From the NCBI GenBank assembly GCA_013397935.1, contig VZRN01005166.1:1299582-1363581 (forward strand): a DNA stretch of 64,000 nucleotides, read 5' to 3'. The stretch's first letter is position 1, and every line of letters begins with the position of its first letter. The position numbers were made by a program, and so were the translations under genes. Source of the DNA: Dasyornis broadbenti (Eukaryota > Chordata > Aves > Passeriformes > Dasyornithidae). A model generated the notes under the pieces. That model did not search any database and was not told the DNA's origin. It saw only the letters and a list, made by a program, of their open reading frames with translations. Positions 13,301 through 27,589 of this stretch are shown in pieces.

Positions 13301-16300
13301 TGCATCAGAAATTCACCACAAACTGCTGGCATTATTTTTCTTGGGACATGGATTGGTGATTTGTGATGAGATATTGAGATTAGTACATTAAAAGACAAAA
13401 TCTGAAGGATTACTAAGAAGTGAGCAGAACAGAGATGCTCAAGCCCCTCCTGATGAGGAGGTTTAGGGTCTTTTTGCTCCATTTCCTATGGACACAGGCT
13501 CAAGGTCTGTTCTTGGCTACACTGGCAGATGACTGTGTTTTAGTGGGTTATCCCCACTGAAGTGTTTGCTGGTATAGGTAACAGCAGAACTGGACCCTTG
13601 CAGCAGTGTATGGACCAGCTGCACATTGCAGCCACTCATGGTTTGTGCAATTTGGAGCTTGGTGCCCAAGCTGACTGCACAGGTGAGATCAGGGACTCTC
13701 CATCACGCTGAGGCACTGGGATGGAGTCACCCTCACCCAAGTTTGGACACTTAGAGTTTTAAGTTTTGAATTCTAAGTTTGCCCCAAAGCTTGCAACTTT
13801 CCTAGACCTTAGGACTCCCTGTAAAGCTACAGAACTTCTTCAAAGAAAGTGATGCCCAGGTTAAACAGCTGCTGACAGTTCCCAATTCAGTTCCTTTGGA
13901 CCAAGAGAGAAGGTTATCATCTCTAAGGCAAGACATTCTCTCACTGCTAAAATTCATTCTCTCTTAATGCATGCCATTTTAACACCTGTCATTTTAAGCG
14001 TCCTCAAAAAAGCAAGTTTCCTTCGTTCCTCTTCTTACTGAGCTTCATCAGTTTTGGCTGCAGAGACCTCCTGGAAGCTTTTGTCATTGATCACCATGTG
14101 GTGTCCCTTCCATCAAGATGTGCCTTGTAAACTGTTCCTCTAGGATTTGGGAAGTCTAGATATGAAAACCTTTAAGCTGAGAACTAAGTGCATCATCTGC
14201 AGCACGGGCTGATGAATGAGCACATGATGAAAAATATCCCAGAAGAAGGCAGGGAAAAAGCATGAGGATGTCAAAATCAGGAGAAGCTGCTAATTCCCAG
14301 GCATTAAAGATGCAGGCAATCCACTGATGCGCAATCCAGCAGCATCTCCCTCATTCCCACAGCATTATTTCTTCCTCAGAAAGTGGCTGCATGTAGGCAG
14401 TTGCCCACCACCCCATTTCACACCCTGGAGAACTGAGCCAGAGGTTCTTCAAACACAGCCAAAAGTTGCAGGACCCTTGTACTCAAGAGACCCCCCCTGG
14501 TGAAGGCTGATGCCTGAACAGAGAATGCACAGCTCACACAGCATCTACTCATTGGTCCTCTCCTGCACATGTAACAGTCTGTAGGCAAACTTCCAAAGAC
14601 TGTCTCAAGAGACCGGGCCTTCAGAAAGGGTCTGTGTGTGGAGAGTGGTGGAAGAGAGAAACCATGAGGCAATGAATGAAATGAAACCAAAGTAGGCAGC
14701 TGACAAAACCTGGGATATCTATGAACACTGACTATGAAGACATGGTTAAGATAAAACATGTTTTAACATAAGGTTCAGTGAGTTGGAGACAAGAACCTTT
14801 GCTTTGCTCACTTGGGAAGGAGAACACAAAAGAACTGAACTTCTCACAATGAAGCAGCAAATAATTACTTTGCCTTACTACCCTGTCATCTTCCTCTTCC
14901 CCTCAGCCCTCATGAGTCATTACTCGTCCTAGTGCCAGTGTCACAGATCTGCTAGTGGAAACCACAATCTGCCGGTGGTGTTAAGGACCAATTTCTCCTC
15001 TGCGTAGGAAGAGCAGGGAATGAACAAAGCTCCAAGTACCCCTGTCTCCCCTCCTTGGCCCTGTTCTGGTATGGGGAATGAAATGAGCTGTGTGCAGGCA
15101 GAGAAACAGAGGGCAGCAGTTATCCAGGGTGGCTGCAAGGCCAGGATGCAGGAAAACCGGGGAAAGGCAGTTAACATTAAAGAAACGGTATGTGGACTCA
15201 GGGTTTTTACCTCTAAATTCCCCACATCCAGACCCTTTGGGCACTATGTTTCCAAACCCAAGTTCCCATTTATAAGTCATTTTACTCATTTCTACAATTT
15301 TTTTTCAGGAGGAAATCTAGTATTGTAGAAAAAAAAAGTGCTCCTAGGATTTTGGGTCCTTTGTCTTTAATTCCACGGAAGTTACCACAGACATAGTTAA
15401 TGAGACATGGGACTCTAATAATTATTACTATTCTTTCTCATTATTGTGTCTTAAAATATGAAGTTTGCTCGTATTTATTATAAATCCTCAGCTGCACCTA
15501 CCCAACCATTCAATTTAAGGACACAAGCACTGCAGGTGGGTAAGATGCAATTTCCCCCTGTACATTTGTACTACCACAGGTTTCTAAATCTCAGCAGTAT
15601 CAGAAAGCAAACTATTCTAGCCTTTTCAAAAGCTGATTTATTACCATCTCAGAAAGAGAAGCAGCATCATTGAAAATGCACAGTAATTTGCTGCTCTTAA
15701 ATCAATCAAGCACAGCCAGCACTGGCTGCTATATTGACAGGATAAAAACATGAGCCTGCCCACTGCACCAGCTCCAGCACTGCTGGCTGCAATCTCATCA
15801 GGCTGGAGACAAGCGTGAACATTGCCAGCCACGTCCCCACAGAGTCCACAAGGACCCAACAAAGAGTAACTTGGAGGCAAGCAGAGAAGTATTTAACACT
15901 TCCTTAATATCCTTCAGAGATGCTCAGATGAACTGGAGGTTGAAGCCCTGAAAAACATGGGCAGCTGGGAGCTGATAAGATGCGAAGAGATTGACTTCAG
16001 AGGGACCAAGGGAACTTTATTGCTTTGAGTGACTTACAGAAGGATCTGGGAAAAGCAAGAAGGTTTCCTGCTGTTCTTGTTTATCCCAGGGGAAATGGGT
16101 TGAGCCAGTGCTGTGCAGCACTGTCCAGCCCCACCACTGCGAATCTGTCCTCATGGTCACAGATACCACATTTCCCAGTGCCTCTTCATTCCAACAGGAC
16201 ACCTGAAATAGGGAACCCCCTCATCATGGCTTTCTGCAGATGAGGATACTGAGTTCTGTTAGTGGGAACAGTCACTTGGTATCTACCATAGGTCACAACT

Positions 16301-18548
16301 GCTGTCAGCCCTCAGGCCCACCCTGTAGAGTCACATCACCTAACTGAGATGCTCTCGGATGACAGGCAGAAACCATTAAGATCTTTTTAACCAGGACAGC
16401 CTGCCGACTGTGATACACTACTGAGTGCTGTTTCATGGCTGTCTTCTATACTGATGAACTAAACAATGCCAGAGTTCTCTTCTACTGCTAAGGCAAACAG
16501 ATACAATTGGCTGGTATCCTTATTATCAAAACCAAATGTGTGTGATCACATCCAAGTTGTCTGCTGGAAGTCTCTGGCTCATGGCACTTTTCAGACTGTG
16601 CCCAGGAATCCTTTGGGAGAGTTCTAGTTTTTCTGGGATTAAATCACATCATATTTTTCTCTGCAAATCCATAAATGTTCAAGCTTAAAGACCTGTGCCT
16701 ACTTAGTTGAAAAGTCTAGTGGTAGCCTTCCATAATGCAGATAGTCAATATCTAGCGTGCACCTGTGACATTTTCATGTTCAGCAGAGGTTTTGGTACAA
16801 AATTACTAAGAACTACTCTGCTAAGGCATCATTTACTGGTTTAGAAAGTTGAAAAAAATCCAAAATATAGAATGTAAGACCATCATGTTCACTTCATTTT
16901 TCCAGTATTAGCCTCATCAAATCTATAGCAGTTACCCTACCCTTTACTCTGAAATGAGTTTACTGTGAAATAATGGTCTCGGAGTCATCTTTCTGTATTG
17001 TGAGAAATCACTGAACACAGGGACTCTCCACAAATGATTAAAACTAGCTATTGAGTTTTTCCCATTCATTCTAGGGACAAAAATCTCATACAGCAGCATT
17101 CCTCAAGGGTAAGGCAAAATGACAAGGAAGAGTAAATTTTAAATATTTTTGTGCATACTCAAGGAAATTTTAAAATATAGAAAATTTAAGGAAGGTATAC
17201 TGTTGATTTTTTTTTTTTTTTTTTTCTTGGTTAAGGCTTTCGCTGAACTTCTAGTAGTTTCTGATTAATGCATAATATTCTTTGCATAGATACCAAAGCA
17301 CCGTGGTGATGGCTGTGGCATAGAAGCTGAAATAAGGAAAATGAATTTGAGGTTTTGGCAGATTGAAAGGTCTGTTGTTCTGCTGTGATATCTTTGCTAA
17401 AATAAGTATTGTAACTATGACATTCTTGCTACAGGGGTAATACATCAATCCTTCCATAAACCCATAGGATAATTAAAAACCTTCAGGACAGATATACTTC
17501 CCAGTACAGCTCCGGTTTTTTAAATATTTGTGTATAATAAATGGTTATGGGTGAACTCTGAACAAAATACCTAATCAGTGTCACAACTCCATTTGTGCTA
17601 TCTCAGACCAATCATCCCAAAAGCGACATTCTCATTTTAACTATAGAAGACATTTCTCTAAGCTGCAGCAACTTGAATGCTTCTCATTCATCTTTGTACT
17701 CCTGATGAATTGAGTCTAGACTACCAGTCGGGGGGTGCGGGAGAATCTGTCTCATGCAATTACCTGAATTTAAAAAGTGAGTGTAGACATTGGGACTAAA
17801 CAGCAGGAAAAGGCTCTTACTCAGACCATGCAATAAAGGACAATCACATTTATGATTTGAGTTTCTTGTCTCTTACTTCATGAGTCAGCTTTGCCATTAC
17901 TATTGCCAGACAGACCAGTGGAAATATTTTAAGTATACCTCATTTCTCTTTCACTTTATGCTGCATTGGATTCCCCCAAAAGAAGTATTCTTAATATGAT
18001 CAGATACTAAATGGGGTTTTGGGTTTTGTCCGTGCAAGTGGCATTAGAGCCAGCTGATTTTAACAAAAGTTTATAAGGGGCTTGACTCAAGTCCACAACA
18101 TTAGTTCCTGCTAATGACGGATGTGGTTTTATTGTGAGCATTTAGATTTACCACATAATCATTGTTCCAGATCCAGACAGGCTCAATTTACAGACTCTAT
18201 TTGTCCTTTAGAAAGCTACATTTACTTTGCTGAGCAAAAAGTCTGAATATTCAAAAGACATTTCTTTGCAGTGTGAATGAGGGTCTAATTTGTCAGGAAG
18301 GAGAGTGGCAGCCTGGGAGCCAAGGTCTGCAGAAATCTTGAGTCTAAATATTCTTTCAACCCTCTGATTTCCAGGACTGCTTTCAGGTACAGCCACAAAT
18401 GGAAAATATTTTGCAAAGGGGTGTAAGGATAGTGAAAAAATCCTACCACGGTGTTCATGCTACTTTTATTAAGTAAAAGTTATCCTGCAAGGACTGGATT
18501 CTGCTCTAATACTTATTTTATATCATGAAGTGCTACGACTTCTGAGAT
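10344..18548. other. Intergenic DNA without supported genes
   Basis: Over 8 kb of AT-rich sequence. Frames of up to 128 codons occur (for example 12112-12498 + and 13099-13482 -), but none shows a domain, signal peptide with a family match, or splice structure that I can defend. A T-tract lies at 17208-17225. No repeat family was confidently recognised in the stretch. Confidence 0.5.
17208..17225. repeat. T-tract
   Basis: A run of about 18 T follows ACTGTTGA and ends at CTTGGTTAAGG. It is a simple repeat with no associated retrogene that I recognise. Confidence 0.8.
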
Positions 18549-19215
18549 CACAGAATCATTTGGGTTGGACAGGATATTAAAGATCATCTCTTTCCAAGCC
18601 CTCTGCCATGGGCAGGGATACCTTCTACTAGACCAGGCTGCTCAAACCTCTGTCCAACCTGGCCTTGAACACTTTCAGGGATGGGGCAGCCAGACTTTCT
18701 CTGGGCAACCTGTTTCAGTGCTTCACCATCCTCACAGTAAATAATTTCTTCTTAATATCTAATGTAAATCTGTCCATTTAAATATATTCCCCCTTATCCT
18801 ATCACTACAAGCCCTTGTAAAGTCCATCTCCAGCTTTTTTTTAGGCTTTCCAGGTACTGGAAAGTGCTCTAAAGTGTCCCAGAACCTACTCGTCTCTAGA
18901 CTGAACAACCCAAACACTCTCAACCTCTCTCCATAGGAGAAGTGCTCCAGTTCTTTGATCATCTTTGTGGCCTCCTTTGGACCCACTTCCACAGATCTAT
19001 GTCCTCCTTATGTTGGTGATCCCAGAGCAGATGCAGCACTGCAGATGGGGTCTCACCAGAGCAGAGCAGAGGGGCAGAATTCCCTCCCTTGCCCTGCTGC
19101 CCACAATGGTGTTGTTGCAGCCCAAGACATAGTTGGCTTTCTGGGCTGCAAGGGCACATTTCTCTTCTTGACTTCTGCGATGATGCCCACAGCTTATGTC
19201 CTAACCCAAGTCCCT
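18549..19215 (-). repeat. CR1 LINE fragment with the end of ORF2 (antisense)
   Basis: The + strand starts CACAGAATCATTTGGGTTGG and runs through the standard antisense CR1 series: GCCATGGGCAGGGATACC, GACCAGGCTGCTCAAA, GGCCTTGAACACTTTCAGGG, CTCTGGGCAACCTGTTTCAG and CCTTATCCTATCACTACAAG. On the - strand, 18759-18992 translates to a CR1 ORF2 C-terminal stretch with ELEHFSYGERLRVFGLFSLE, the conserved reverse-transcriptase tail. It is 5' truncated and degenerate, and the longest CR1 copy outside PDIA6. Confidence 0.92.
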
Positions 19216-19721
19216 CTGCTTTAATAGGAATGTTTCCACTATCTTCAATGGAGACATTACAGAAAGCACTGTAATAAGCAAAGCCGAGATTTCAAAGTCT
19301 GTATTTAATTTAGTGTCTTAATAACATTGCTTCGCTGTAGAAACTGAGGACAAAGATCTCAGTCTCTTAAATGAACTCTTCCCTTAGCATTTCTGTGCCA
19401 AATCAAAATAGTCCAGTTTAATCAATGAAATAAATGGAGTGGTTAAATACAAATAACTTATAGACATTCATCTTCTACAACTCAGAGAACTAGGAAAGCA
19501 TATGGTGTTAAGTGCTCAGTGAATTCTTTGGCAGATATTCTGGAAGAATAGTAAAGCAGGAAAGGAGACAGCAAAACATGATATAAAACAAAGAAAGTAC
19601 CACATATAAATGTTTACTGCTGCACTTTATTTAGAGTGGACCAACTTTAAAACCATTTGGCATCAATTTCATTTGAAAGCTTTGAGCACTTATTGGGTTT
19701 TTTAATGCGGTTAAGTAACTA

Positions 19722-19938
19722 TATTGGAATAAATTCTTTACTGTGGGGGTGGTTAGACACTGGACCAGGTTGCCCAGGTAGATTGTCAATATTCCAACTC
19801 TGGCAGTGTTCAAAACTAGGCTGGACAAGGCCTTCAGCAACCTGTTCTAGTGGAAATAGTCCCTGCCCATATCAGGGGAGGCTGGGACTAGATTATCTTT
19901 CAGGTCCATTCCAACACCTTAACATTTTATGATTCTAT
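19722..19938 (+). repeat. CR1 LINE 3' fragment (sense)
   Basis: It begins GGAATAAATTCTTTACTGTG and continues GGTTGCCCAGGTAGA, then GGACTAGATTATCTTTCAGG, and ends in ATTTTATGATTCTAT, the CR1 terminal octamer repeat. It lies about 500 bp from the antisense copy at 18549 and faces the opposite way, so the two are separate insertions. Confidence 0.85.
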
Positions 19939-20929
19939 CACACAAGTCCCTAAGGGAGCTTAATAATAGCAATATCTGAGACATTAAAGCCATTTTATTG
20001 TCTATGTGCTCTAATGTCTTTCCGTTGGCCTGAAACCACACGTGTCTCAGCAGCTCAATCACATCAACTTTGAACAGCTTCTGTAAGCTGCTGCAGGCAC
20101 CTTGGCTGCCCAACAAGACGTTACCACCAAAATAATTTGCTCCTGAGGCACTACAGCAGCTCATTGCACATGAGCTTAACTAAGAGTGCTAAAGCCTACT
20201 ACTATGTTAGACTAAACACTTGCAGGCTGAGAGTAAATGGCACTGGCTGTGCTGATACTCAGGCAGATTGCACATTGTGCATGATGGTACAGCAGATTGA
20301 TGTTGAATATTGCACACCAAGTGCTGGCAGCTTTCTAAAGCCCTGCACAGTGGGAATTAGGTATGGAAAGCAAAGTTGGGGTGGTTGATTCCTTCTCCCA
20401 CATTCTTTGAATCTGCAGAAGCTATCTCTGAGGGTCACCACAGCCAGAACAGAATGTTGTCCCACAATATAGGAAAGCCCCTTTTCTACATTCATTAGGA
20501 AAGACATGTTGCATTTAAGTGGCTAGAGGTACCTACATTCCTAGATCACTTGGGATGCAAATAATGTTCTTACGTGCATTTTGGAGACATCCCATTCATG
20601 GGAAAATCCGATAAAACTCTGTAATATGCTGTAAAATGCTTCACAGAAACCACTATCAGCTCTCAAAGGAGTGTTTGCCATCAGTCCCACCTCAGCCACA
20701 GCAGCTCCCATAAGGAGTTTGGTGTAACTGTAAGGGTGGCCAGGGAAAGGCCTGGCAGCCTACAAGTGCTGCCAGAGGGATTCTACCAAGTTTTCATGCA
20801 AGGATGGGGGAAAAGTAGTTCTATCGTTTCTCCATTTGCACAGCTGTGCAGGGATTGGAACATCTGGCTTCATGTCTTGGAGCAAACTTCTTGCCCTCAC
20901 GTTTGCCTTGAACAGAAACCATTTACTTA

Positions 20930-20951
20930 AAAAACAAACAAACAAACAAAA
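20930..20951. repeat. (AAAC)n microsatellite
   Basis: Consecutive AAAC units follow TTTACTTAA. It is short and imperfect at the edges. Confidence 0.85.
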
Positions 20952-22952
20952 CGCCTGGTCTTCTGATTCCATTTATCTGTGAAGACAGAGGAGACCTATA
21001 CACTGTGTGGTTTACCAGCTTCATGTATCATCCTACCACATGGCTGGCTCTAAAGCCTACTCAGAAACAGAAGTGGAAAAAACCAGACAGGTATAAGATA
21101 TCTCTAAATAAGACTTTCTGAAGCAGGGAACAGCAACCCATTCCAACCATTGGCTAGAAAGATACTATTTTCAGCTGCCGGCTATAATTAAACAACTCAT
21201 CTTCCTAAGGCAGAAGATCACAAGCTTCCTCCACAGAAAAAGGTTTTGGTTTTTAATTAAGTTGCCAAGGAATTGCTCTCACAGCCAAGCCTGTGAGACC
21301 TTGAGCTTGTGGGGTTGGTCTGAGACTGTCAGATACGTCCACATTTAATGAGAAAAACTGTATAGTTTAATGAAGACTTAAATGAGCAACCTTTTAGGCA
21401 TTTAACCTCTTTTCCTGCTATGTATCTTTGGACAAATAAGTAGCAGCTATTTGAGTAAAAATGCTTGGAACTTTCATGGTCTGCTGTGAGTCACTCTCAA
21501 AGGGCATTTTCTCAACAATAAGAAGCAAACCAGGACTGTAGGCGAGAGGCAGGACCCCAAGGTGGCCAGAGGGGTCTGGGAGGAAAGAGAGAGGGGATTG
21601 CAGTCTGGGAGGAACAAGAGTGGAGGTCCATCCATGGGAAGGGCCTCTCTACACCACCAGTTCTGCTGGGACCAGCTCTCCACTCTAACATGCGCCACCA
21701 CCTAGGGCAGCCATTTTGCATCTCCCTGCCACCTCCTCTCTCCAGGGATTTGGGAGTCCATGGACAACTCTGGGCAAGCTATTACATAAAGGACAGCCAT
21801 ACCCCACAATGTTGCAGGGAGAGCAAAGGTAGAGACAGAGACAGAGACAAACACCACTGCACAAACCCAGTGTCATGGGTGTCTGGTGATATAATGTTAT
21901 TTTTTCCCTCTCTCCCCAGTTCTACTCTTCATTATTTACTTTGATTTTATTGTTTGGATCTCTAATTGCACTATTTTCTAAAGCATTTGTCTAATAGTCA
22001 GTGAGCTAAACAAAGATATGTTACGTGGCATAGCACTGCTGCCTTGAGCAGAATTTTAAAAAGACGAACTCTCTTATGCCCCAACAATTCTTCCTTTTCC
22101 AGCAGTGTTTAAAGTATGTAATTATGTGCCAGATAATGACTTACCTTATTTGACATTTGAGAAATGCCAGGGTTATGTTTCCTTGAGTGCTCCCACAAGA
22201 AAGGCAGCATTTCTATGAGACCAATATGCTGAAATGCAACTCAGCACTGCTCTGGCTGAGGAGGGCTGCTGAGATCACCCCCAAATGCTGCTCAAAATCC
22301 TCATGCATGGCATGGAGGGTTGAGGGAAGATTAGAAGCATGTTTTAGAGTTGTGTAAGCTGTGCTTGGTGAAGGTCAGAGAAGACCAACTTACCTACCCA
22401 AAGACTAGGTTTGCACAAGGTATGGAGAACATAACTAAATGGAACTATGACATTTATGTCTGTAATTGCCAATTTCTTTTTTTTTCCTAAGAGCAGACAA
22501 TATACTGCAGTTCCAGCAGGGACATAAATGCCTCCCCTTATTATTTCCAAGAATTTCTTTATTTTCCTAAGGAAGAAAACATCATTTCATCAAATACATG
22601 CTGACTTGTGACCCCCAAATCAGTATTTACTCTTTACTGACAATGCAGTCATATCCTCTGCTTAACTTGATATCCACTTTTCTGCCTAACTCCTCCCATA
22701 TCCCTTTCAGTCCCCAACATCGTAGAGCTGCTACAGCTCCAATAGCAATGGCAAATAAGGTTGCCAAAAGTGGTGACAGCAGTAAATGCATCCAACAATC
22801 TCTAAAAGTAATACAGGAAAAGCAGGGCTTTCTAATTGTCCTTATCTTAGCAACCCCGAGACATCCATTGGGTCTGCCTAGGGAAATCTTGTGACTGGGA
22901 AAATTCAAAACTTGTACTTTACAGGTAAGACATAATTTGGAGGTTTTGTGTG

Positions 22953-23010
22953 ATTTTTTTTCTTTTTTTTTTCTTTTTTCTTTTTTTTTTTCTTCTTTTT
23001 TTTTTTTTTT
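22953..23010. repeat. Long pyrimidine (T/C) tract
   Basis: Nearly pure T with occasional single C for almost 60 bases, then ATTAGGAAGC. Such tracts are mutable and often misassembled. On the - strand it reads as a lysine-rich open frame, which is an artefact of the repeat. Confidence 0.9.
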
Positions 23011-26000
23011 ATTAGGAAGCTGAAACTTAAGAGAAAACACTTGTATCTCTCCATTTGTCTTGGGTTATGTGTTATCCCCATGAATATAGGTTTCTTTCCA
23101 TGGCAGCAACATTAACTGCCAGGAAAAAATTGTGCAGAAAGAAAAGGTATTTATTTTCCTATAAACCTTTTACACTCAACTGTCTCCCCCTTGGCACTCC
23201 ACTGGGAAATGGGACAGCTTGCGTTATTTAATAACCCCTGAGAGGTCTGTGCATTCCTTTGAAGCTGTGTATTCCTAATACTTTCTAAATAAAACACCAA
23301 ACAAACTCATCATATAAAGTGCATCCAGTCACCACCTGAATTTTAATGCTCCATTTCTGAAGTCTCTTTTGTGCCCCAAAGATTTTTAAATGTATGTTCG
23401 TATTGTGTGTCTAGAAAAAGACATGACTCACTGACAACTAAAACCACTTTAGCAGCCATTTGCTCCAGATACAGAAAGCTTGTGCAAAGCTTGCTGAGCA
23501 TTGCTCTGTGCCTACAAATGGTATAAAGCCAGGGAATTAGTGGAATTCCCTTACCTACAACTTATTTAGAGAGATGCAAAGTTAATCAAATTTAAATATT
23601 CAAACATGAGAGAACTGCCTGGGTCAGATGTTCCTGTCATCCAGCAAATTGTCTCGAGAAAGGAGAGCGTGGACAGGATTTAGGTGTGTATACATTTGCT
23701 ATTCGCACAGACTCTGTCAGGCAGGTGTTTATGGACTGCCTGAGCCAGAGGCAACATCCAGACAACTACGTGTAACAGTTTCTGATGGACCTGGCCTCTA
23801 ATAACAGGTATAATCCCTTTCTGAACCCATTTTCACCTGCTGTGACCATGATGACCTGCAGCAATGAGTTCCACAACTCTGACTGTGCTGTAGGAAGGCA
23901 CCTCTGTGCAAGACACCTGACAAAGTCACAGAAGTGACCACTATTTTTTGTAACATACCTCTCACCTGCCTTCCATCACAGCTTTCTGTTCTCTCCTTCT
24001 GCTTTACCTTCGAGGTTAAGGGAATATTTGACTCCATTGGGTAGCACTGGGTGCAGCCAGTATTGGAATTGTGGAGACTGATTTCTACAGCACATAAAAG
24101 ATTACGTTTTGTTTTCAGTTTTTCTTTTTCTTAGTAATTTCTAAAGTTCCTTTTACCTTTGAACTTGAATATCAGCTCTTCCCTGAATGCTGGTAGCTAA
24201 CTCATGTGTTTGGGTTTAGCTGGGGCCATTTCCTGCCTTGTGCATTACTTGCAGTCACTGATAGAATTTCACCAGTCATTTTCTTACCAGGTCAGCCAGT
24301 ATCATGAAATTCTCACTGCAGGATGAACTCTAGACACAAAATCAAAAATTTAAATTGAAAACAAACCAACTCCATCTGATGAAGGGTGAAATTGAGAAAA
24401 AAATAGTAGGATGAAAGCACACTGCTTTACAGCACCTCATCTCTAAAGAAGCTGCTTTTCAGCTGTCTGCTTAGTAGCACAACTTGCAAATCCCTTTATC
24501 TTAGCAGAGATGAAATTTCCAACCCTGCAAAGGATCAATGGTCAAATACTTCCCAGGCTCTTAACAGCAATCTTAAGAGAGACTTAGGTAGTGCTTAAAT
24601 TTTGTATTGTCAAGACAGAGAGCATTCAGTAAGTCCATATTTGCTCAAGAAGCTAGAGACTTCTGAAGGGAACTTCTCCTGTATCCAAGAAGGAGGGCAC
24701 CAGCTCCACGGAGGCTCTGGCTGACACCACAAAGAGTTGTTTGAGGTTGCTGTAAGTGACGTCCATACCTGCAACCTGGGAAATGGCTCATGGAGGGACA
24801 TCCTGCCAAGGATAGACTGCAGGAGCCCTAGGAGCTGAGCAAAAACCCTGTGCTTTCAAGGAAGTGAAATAAATACAAAAGAGTTTTCATTTTTGAGCTA
24901 CCCTAGGAAGAATAACAGCCAGATGAATTTTGGTTTGCGTGTTAGTTAATTATCTTAAAAATTGACACCAGAAGATATAATGCTATGCATTGCAGAAGCA
25001 GAAAGGAAAACCAGAAAATGTTTCTGTGAGCAACCATAAATCCCAGGAACTACAAGCTCTGGCAGCTGTTATAGCACTATATTTTTAAGATGGCTTTAGA
25101 AAGTAGAGGCTCTACATGTGGAAGTCAGGTTCTATTTAATTATTAAAGTCTCTGTGGAGTAATAAGAAAACAGATCGATCAACCAGATATTTACCAGTGC
25201 GCAGGCACTGGAACAAAAAACATACTCAATAAAATATATTTAACCCTCTGTATGCATGTGCGTATTTTATATGTATGCTCACATGCTGTAGCAAGCCCAT
25301 AAGAGTGCACCTTCACAGCCTATAAAGATAGCATTTCATTTTCCAGCTTATGCTGGCAATGGACTTTCCTGTCATTAGTGTTCGGTGCTTGGGCACTTCT
25401 GGGCAAGGAAATTAATAGTGAACAGGTCATAGCTCATACCCAGGCATGTAAATAAACTTTATAATTTTCATATGTGTTTCTTACAGAGAAACGTACCCAG
25501 TTTGACCAACAGGAATTTAAATTTAACTATATTTGTATCTTGATGATCACAGGTATTTATTTTTCTTTGTAGTATGCAAAAGTCCTAAGAATATTAATAA
25601 GACCTCAGAATAATATTTGTTATTTGATCTATATTGCAGCTTTAGAAGCCAATTTTGTGCACATACTTAAATATAAAGAGACTAAAACTTATTTGCTTAT
25701 TTGCTTAAAACTTACATTTGCTTAATATACAGGATTCCACTTGCAGAAGTGTTCATCCATATTCTATGGGTTTGTGTTTTATTTTCTGAGGTTGACAATG
25801 AAGAAGCAGGTCTTATTTTGGTCAGAAGTGAAGTGCTGTAATGTACATCTTTCTCTTTTTCCACAATACTTGGTTCCTCTGAACTTAAGCATTCTGAAGT
25901 TTTTAATCCCATTATGATTAATTATATAACTGTAATTCCAAATAACATTATATAAATACTTATATGGAAAAGCAAAATGGCTGCTTTTGTTCAGAATTCA

Positions 26001-27589
26001 ATTTGGATTCTTTCCAGTAAAAAAATTGAAAATTTTCAGTTTTCATTAACTTTTCCCTTTTTTTAGCTATTAGTCTTTTCAGCCTTTTTAATCAAAAAAC
26101 TCCAGTTCAGAACATTTTAGCTAATTTCATTAAATCTTTTAATGTACATCTCCTTTGACTAGATCTAAATAAATTGCTGAACTAACAAAAAGACCAGATA
26201 TCTAAGGAAATTGTTTCCTTGAATTTAATTAGACATACAGGCTTCCTATGGACATCCTCCTCTCCACAAAGTACTTTCTGTAGTGACTTCACTTCCATGT
26301 ATTAAATGACCAGATTATACAGGATACTCAAAGCACACAATAATAGAGTCACAGTCTTAATGACTGGAAAGTAATTGGGCAGCCGTTATTCCAGATGCTT
26401 GTATAGAAATACATATTAAAAGAAATCCAGATAAGTAATATTTAGCAATATTTCCTCTTATTTATACCCAGAACTTGTTGCACCAGCTCAACAGCAATAA
26501 ACCTTTGCAAATTACCTATGTCTCCTCCATGCTGCTGTAGCAGAGGACCACAGAGCAGAGCAGCGTGGTGGCACATGTGTTCCCCCTTGTGCAGAGCAGC
26601 ACGGAGCAACACCCTGTGTATCAGCATGGTGTGAAATGCACACAGTTGGCACTGGTACATCAGGCTGTGACTCGTGGCCTTTGGAGGTGGACAAGCACCC
26701 TGTTCAGCTTCTCCTTCTCTGGGGACACCAAGCGCTGCAGGAGGAGTGGTGCAAACAGTGGGAAGGGCTGCAGCTACACCCACAGTTCTGCCTGTGAACA
26801 CAGGCAGCAAATGCAGCTGGAGCACAGGCAGGCAGGGATGCAACAGTGACCAGACTTCAGAGATATGGTTACGAAGAGGTTTTTAAAAGCAGAATTCCTC
26901 AAAACCCGAAAAAAGCCCAGAATGGGAATGAGTCTTGTAAGAGGCATGGGCCAGTTCTTTCCCCCGCTGTCCACTGTGATGAAGAGCTGGTGAGGAACAG
27001 CTGCCCTCTGCAACCCTGAGCTGAGGATGAGGGACTTTGTGTCTGCATAAATAAATTAAACAATGCTGGAGACCAATCCCTGGCAATTTAAACAACTGGA
27101 ATGGCATTGTAATGTTCCCAGTGTCAAACTGAATCATGAGACTTGTTAACAATTTAACTGCACAGATGACTAGGCTGCAGTGCTTGTATCTGTGCCATAG
27201 CATTTTTTTATTTACTAGAAGGAACACAGCCCTCACATAACCCTCTACAGATATTCTTCCCTGGGCACTAGTGCATGGGAGTTTTGCAGTTCTAAAATCC
27301 ATTTTGTTCTTGGTTTGGGAACAGTCTCTGGTGTTTTCTGTAGTCATACCTACCTGGTTTTCCACAAATTTCTGCAGACATTCAAACCCAAGGTGCTGGC
27401 ACATGTGCTCAGTCTCTTGAAAAAGAACCCCACAACAAGTTACAATCCCCTCTGCACAGCAGGGCCTATCATTACCTTGCTAATCAAAGCAAGTACTGTC
27501 AAAGGACCTGTGGAAAGGAAACTTGCATGTATACGTCAAGCTTGCTCCAATTTAAAAATTTGCTTGTTGCCTAATTCATTAAACAGTAG

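Noticed and set aside
18759..18992. Small - strand protein-like frame
   Set aside because: It is the degenerate C-terminus of CR1 ORF2, not a host gene.
22627..23040. Lysine-rich antisense frame
   Set aside because: The lysine run is the T/C tract at 22953-23010 read on the other strand.
26883..27404. 173-codon antisense frame
   Set aside because: It is the longest frame in the gene-poor part but has no domain, signal peptide or splice context that I recognise, and it sits in ordinary AT-rich sequence.
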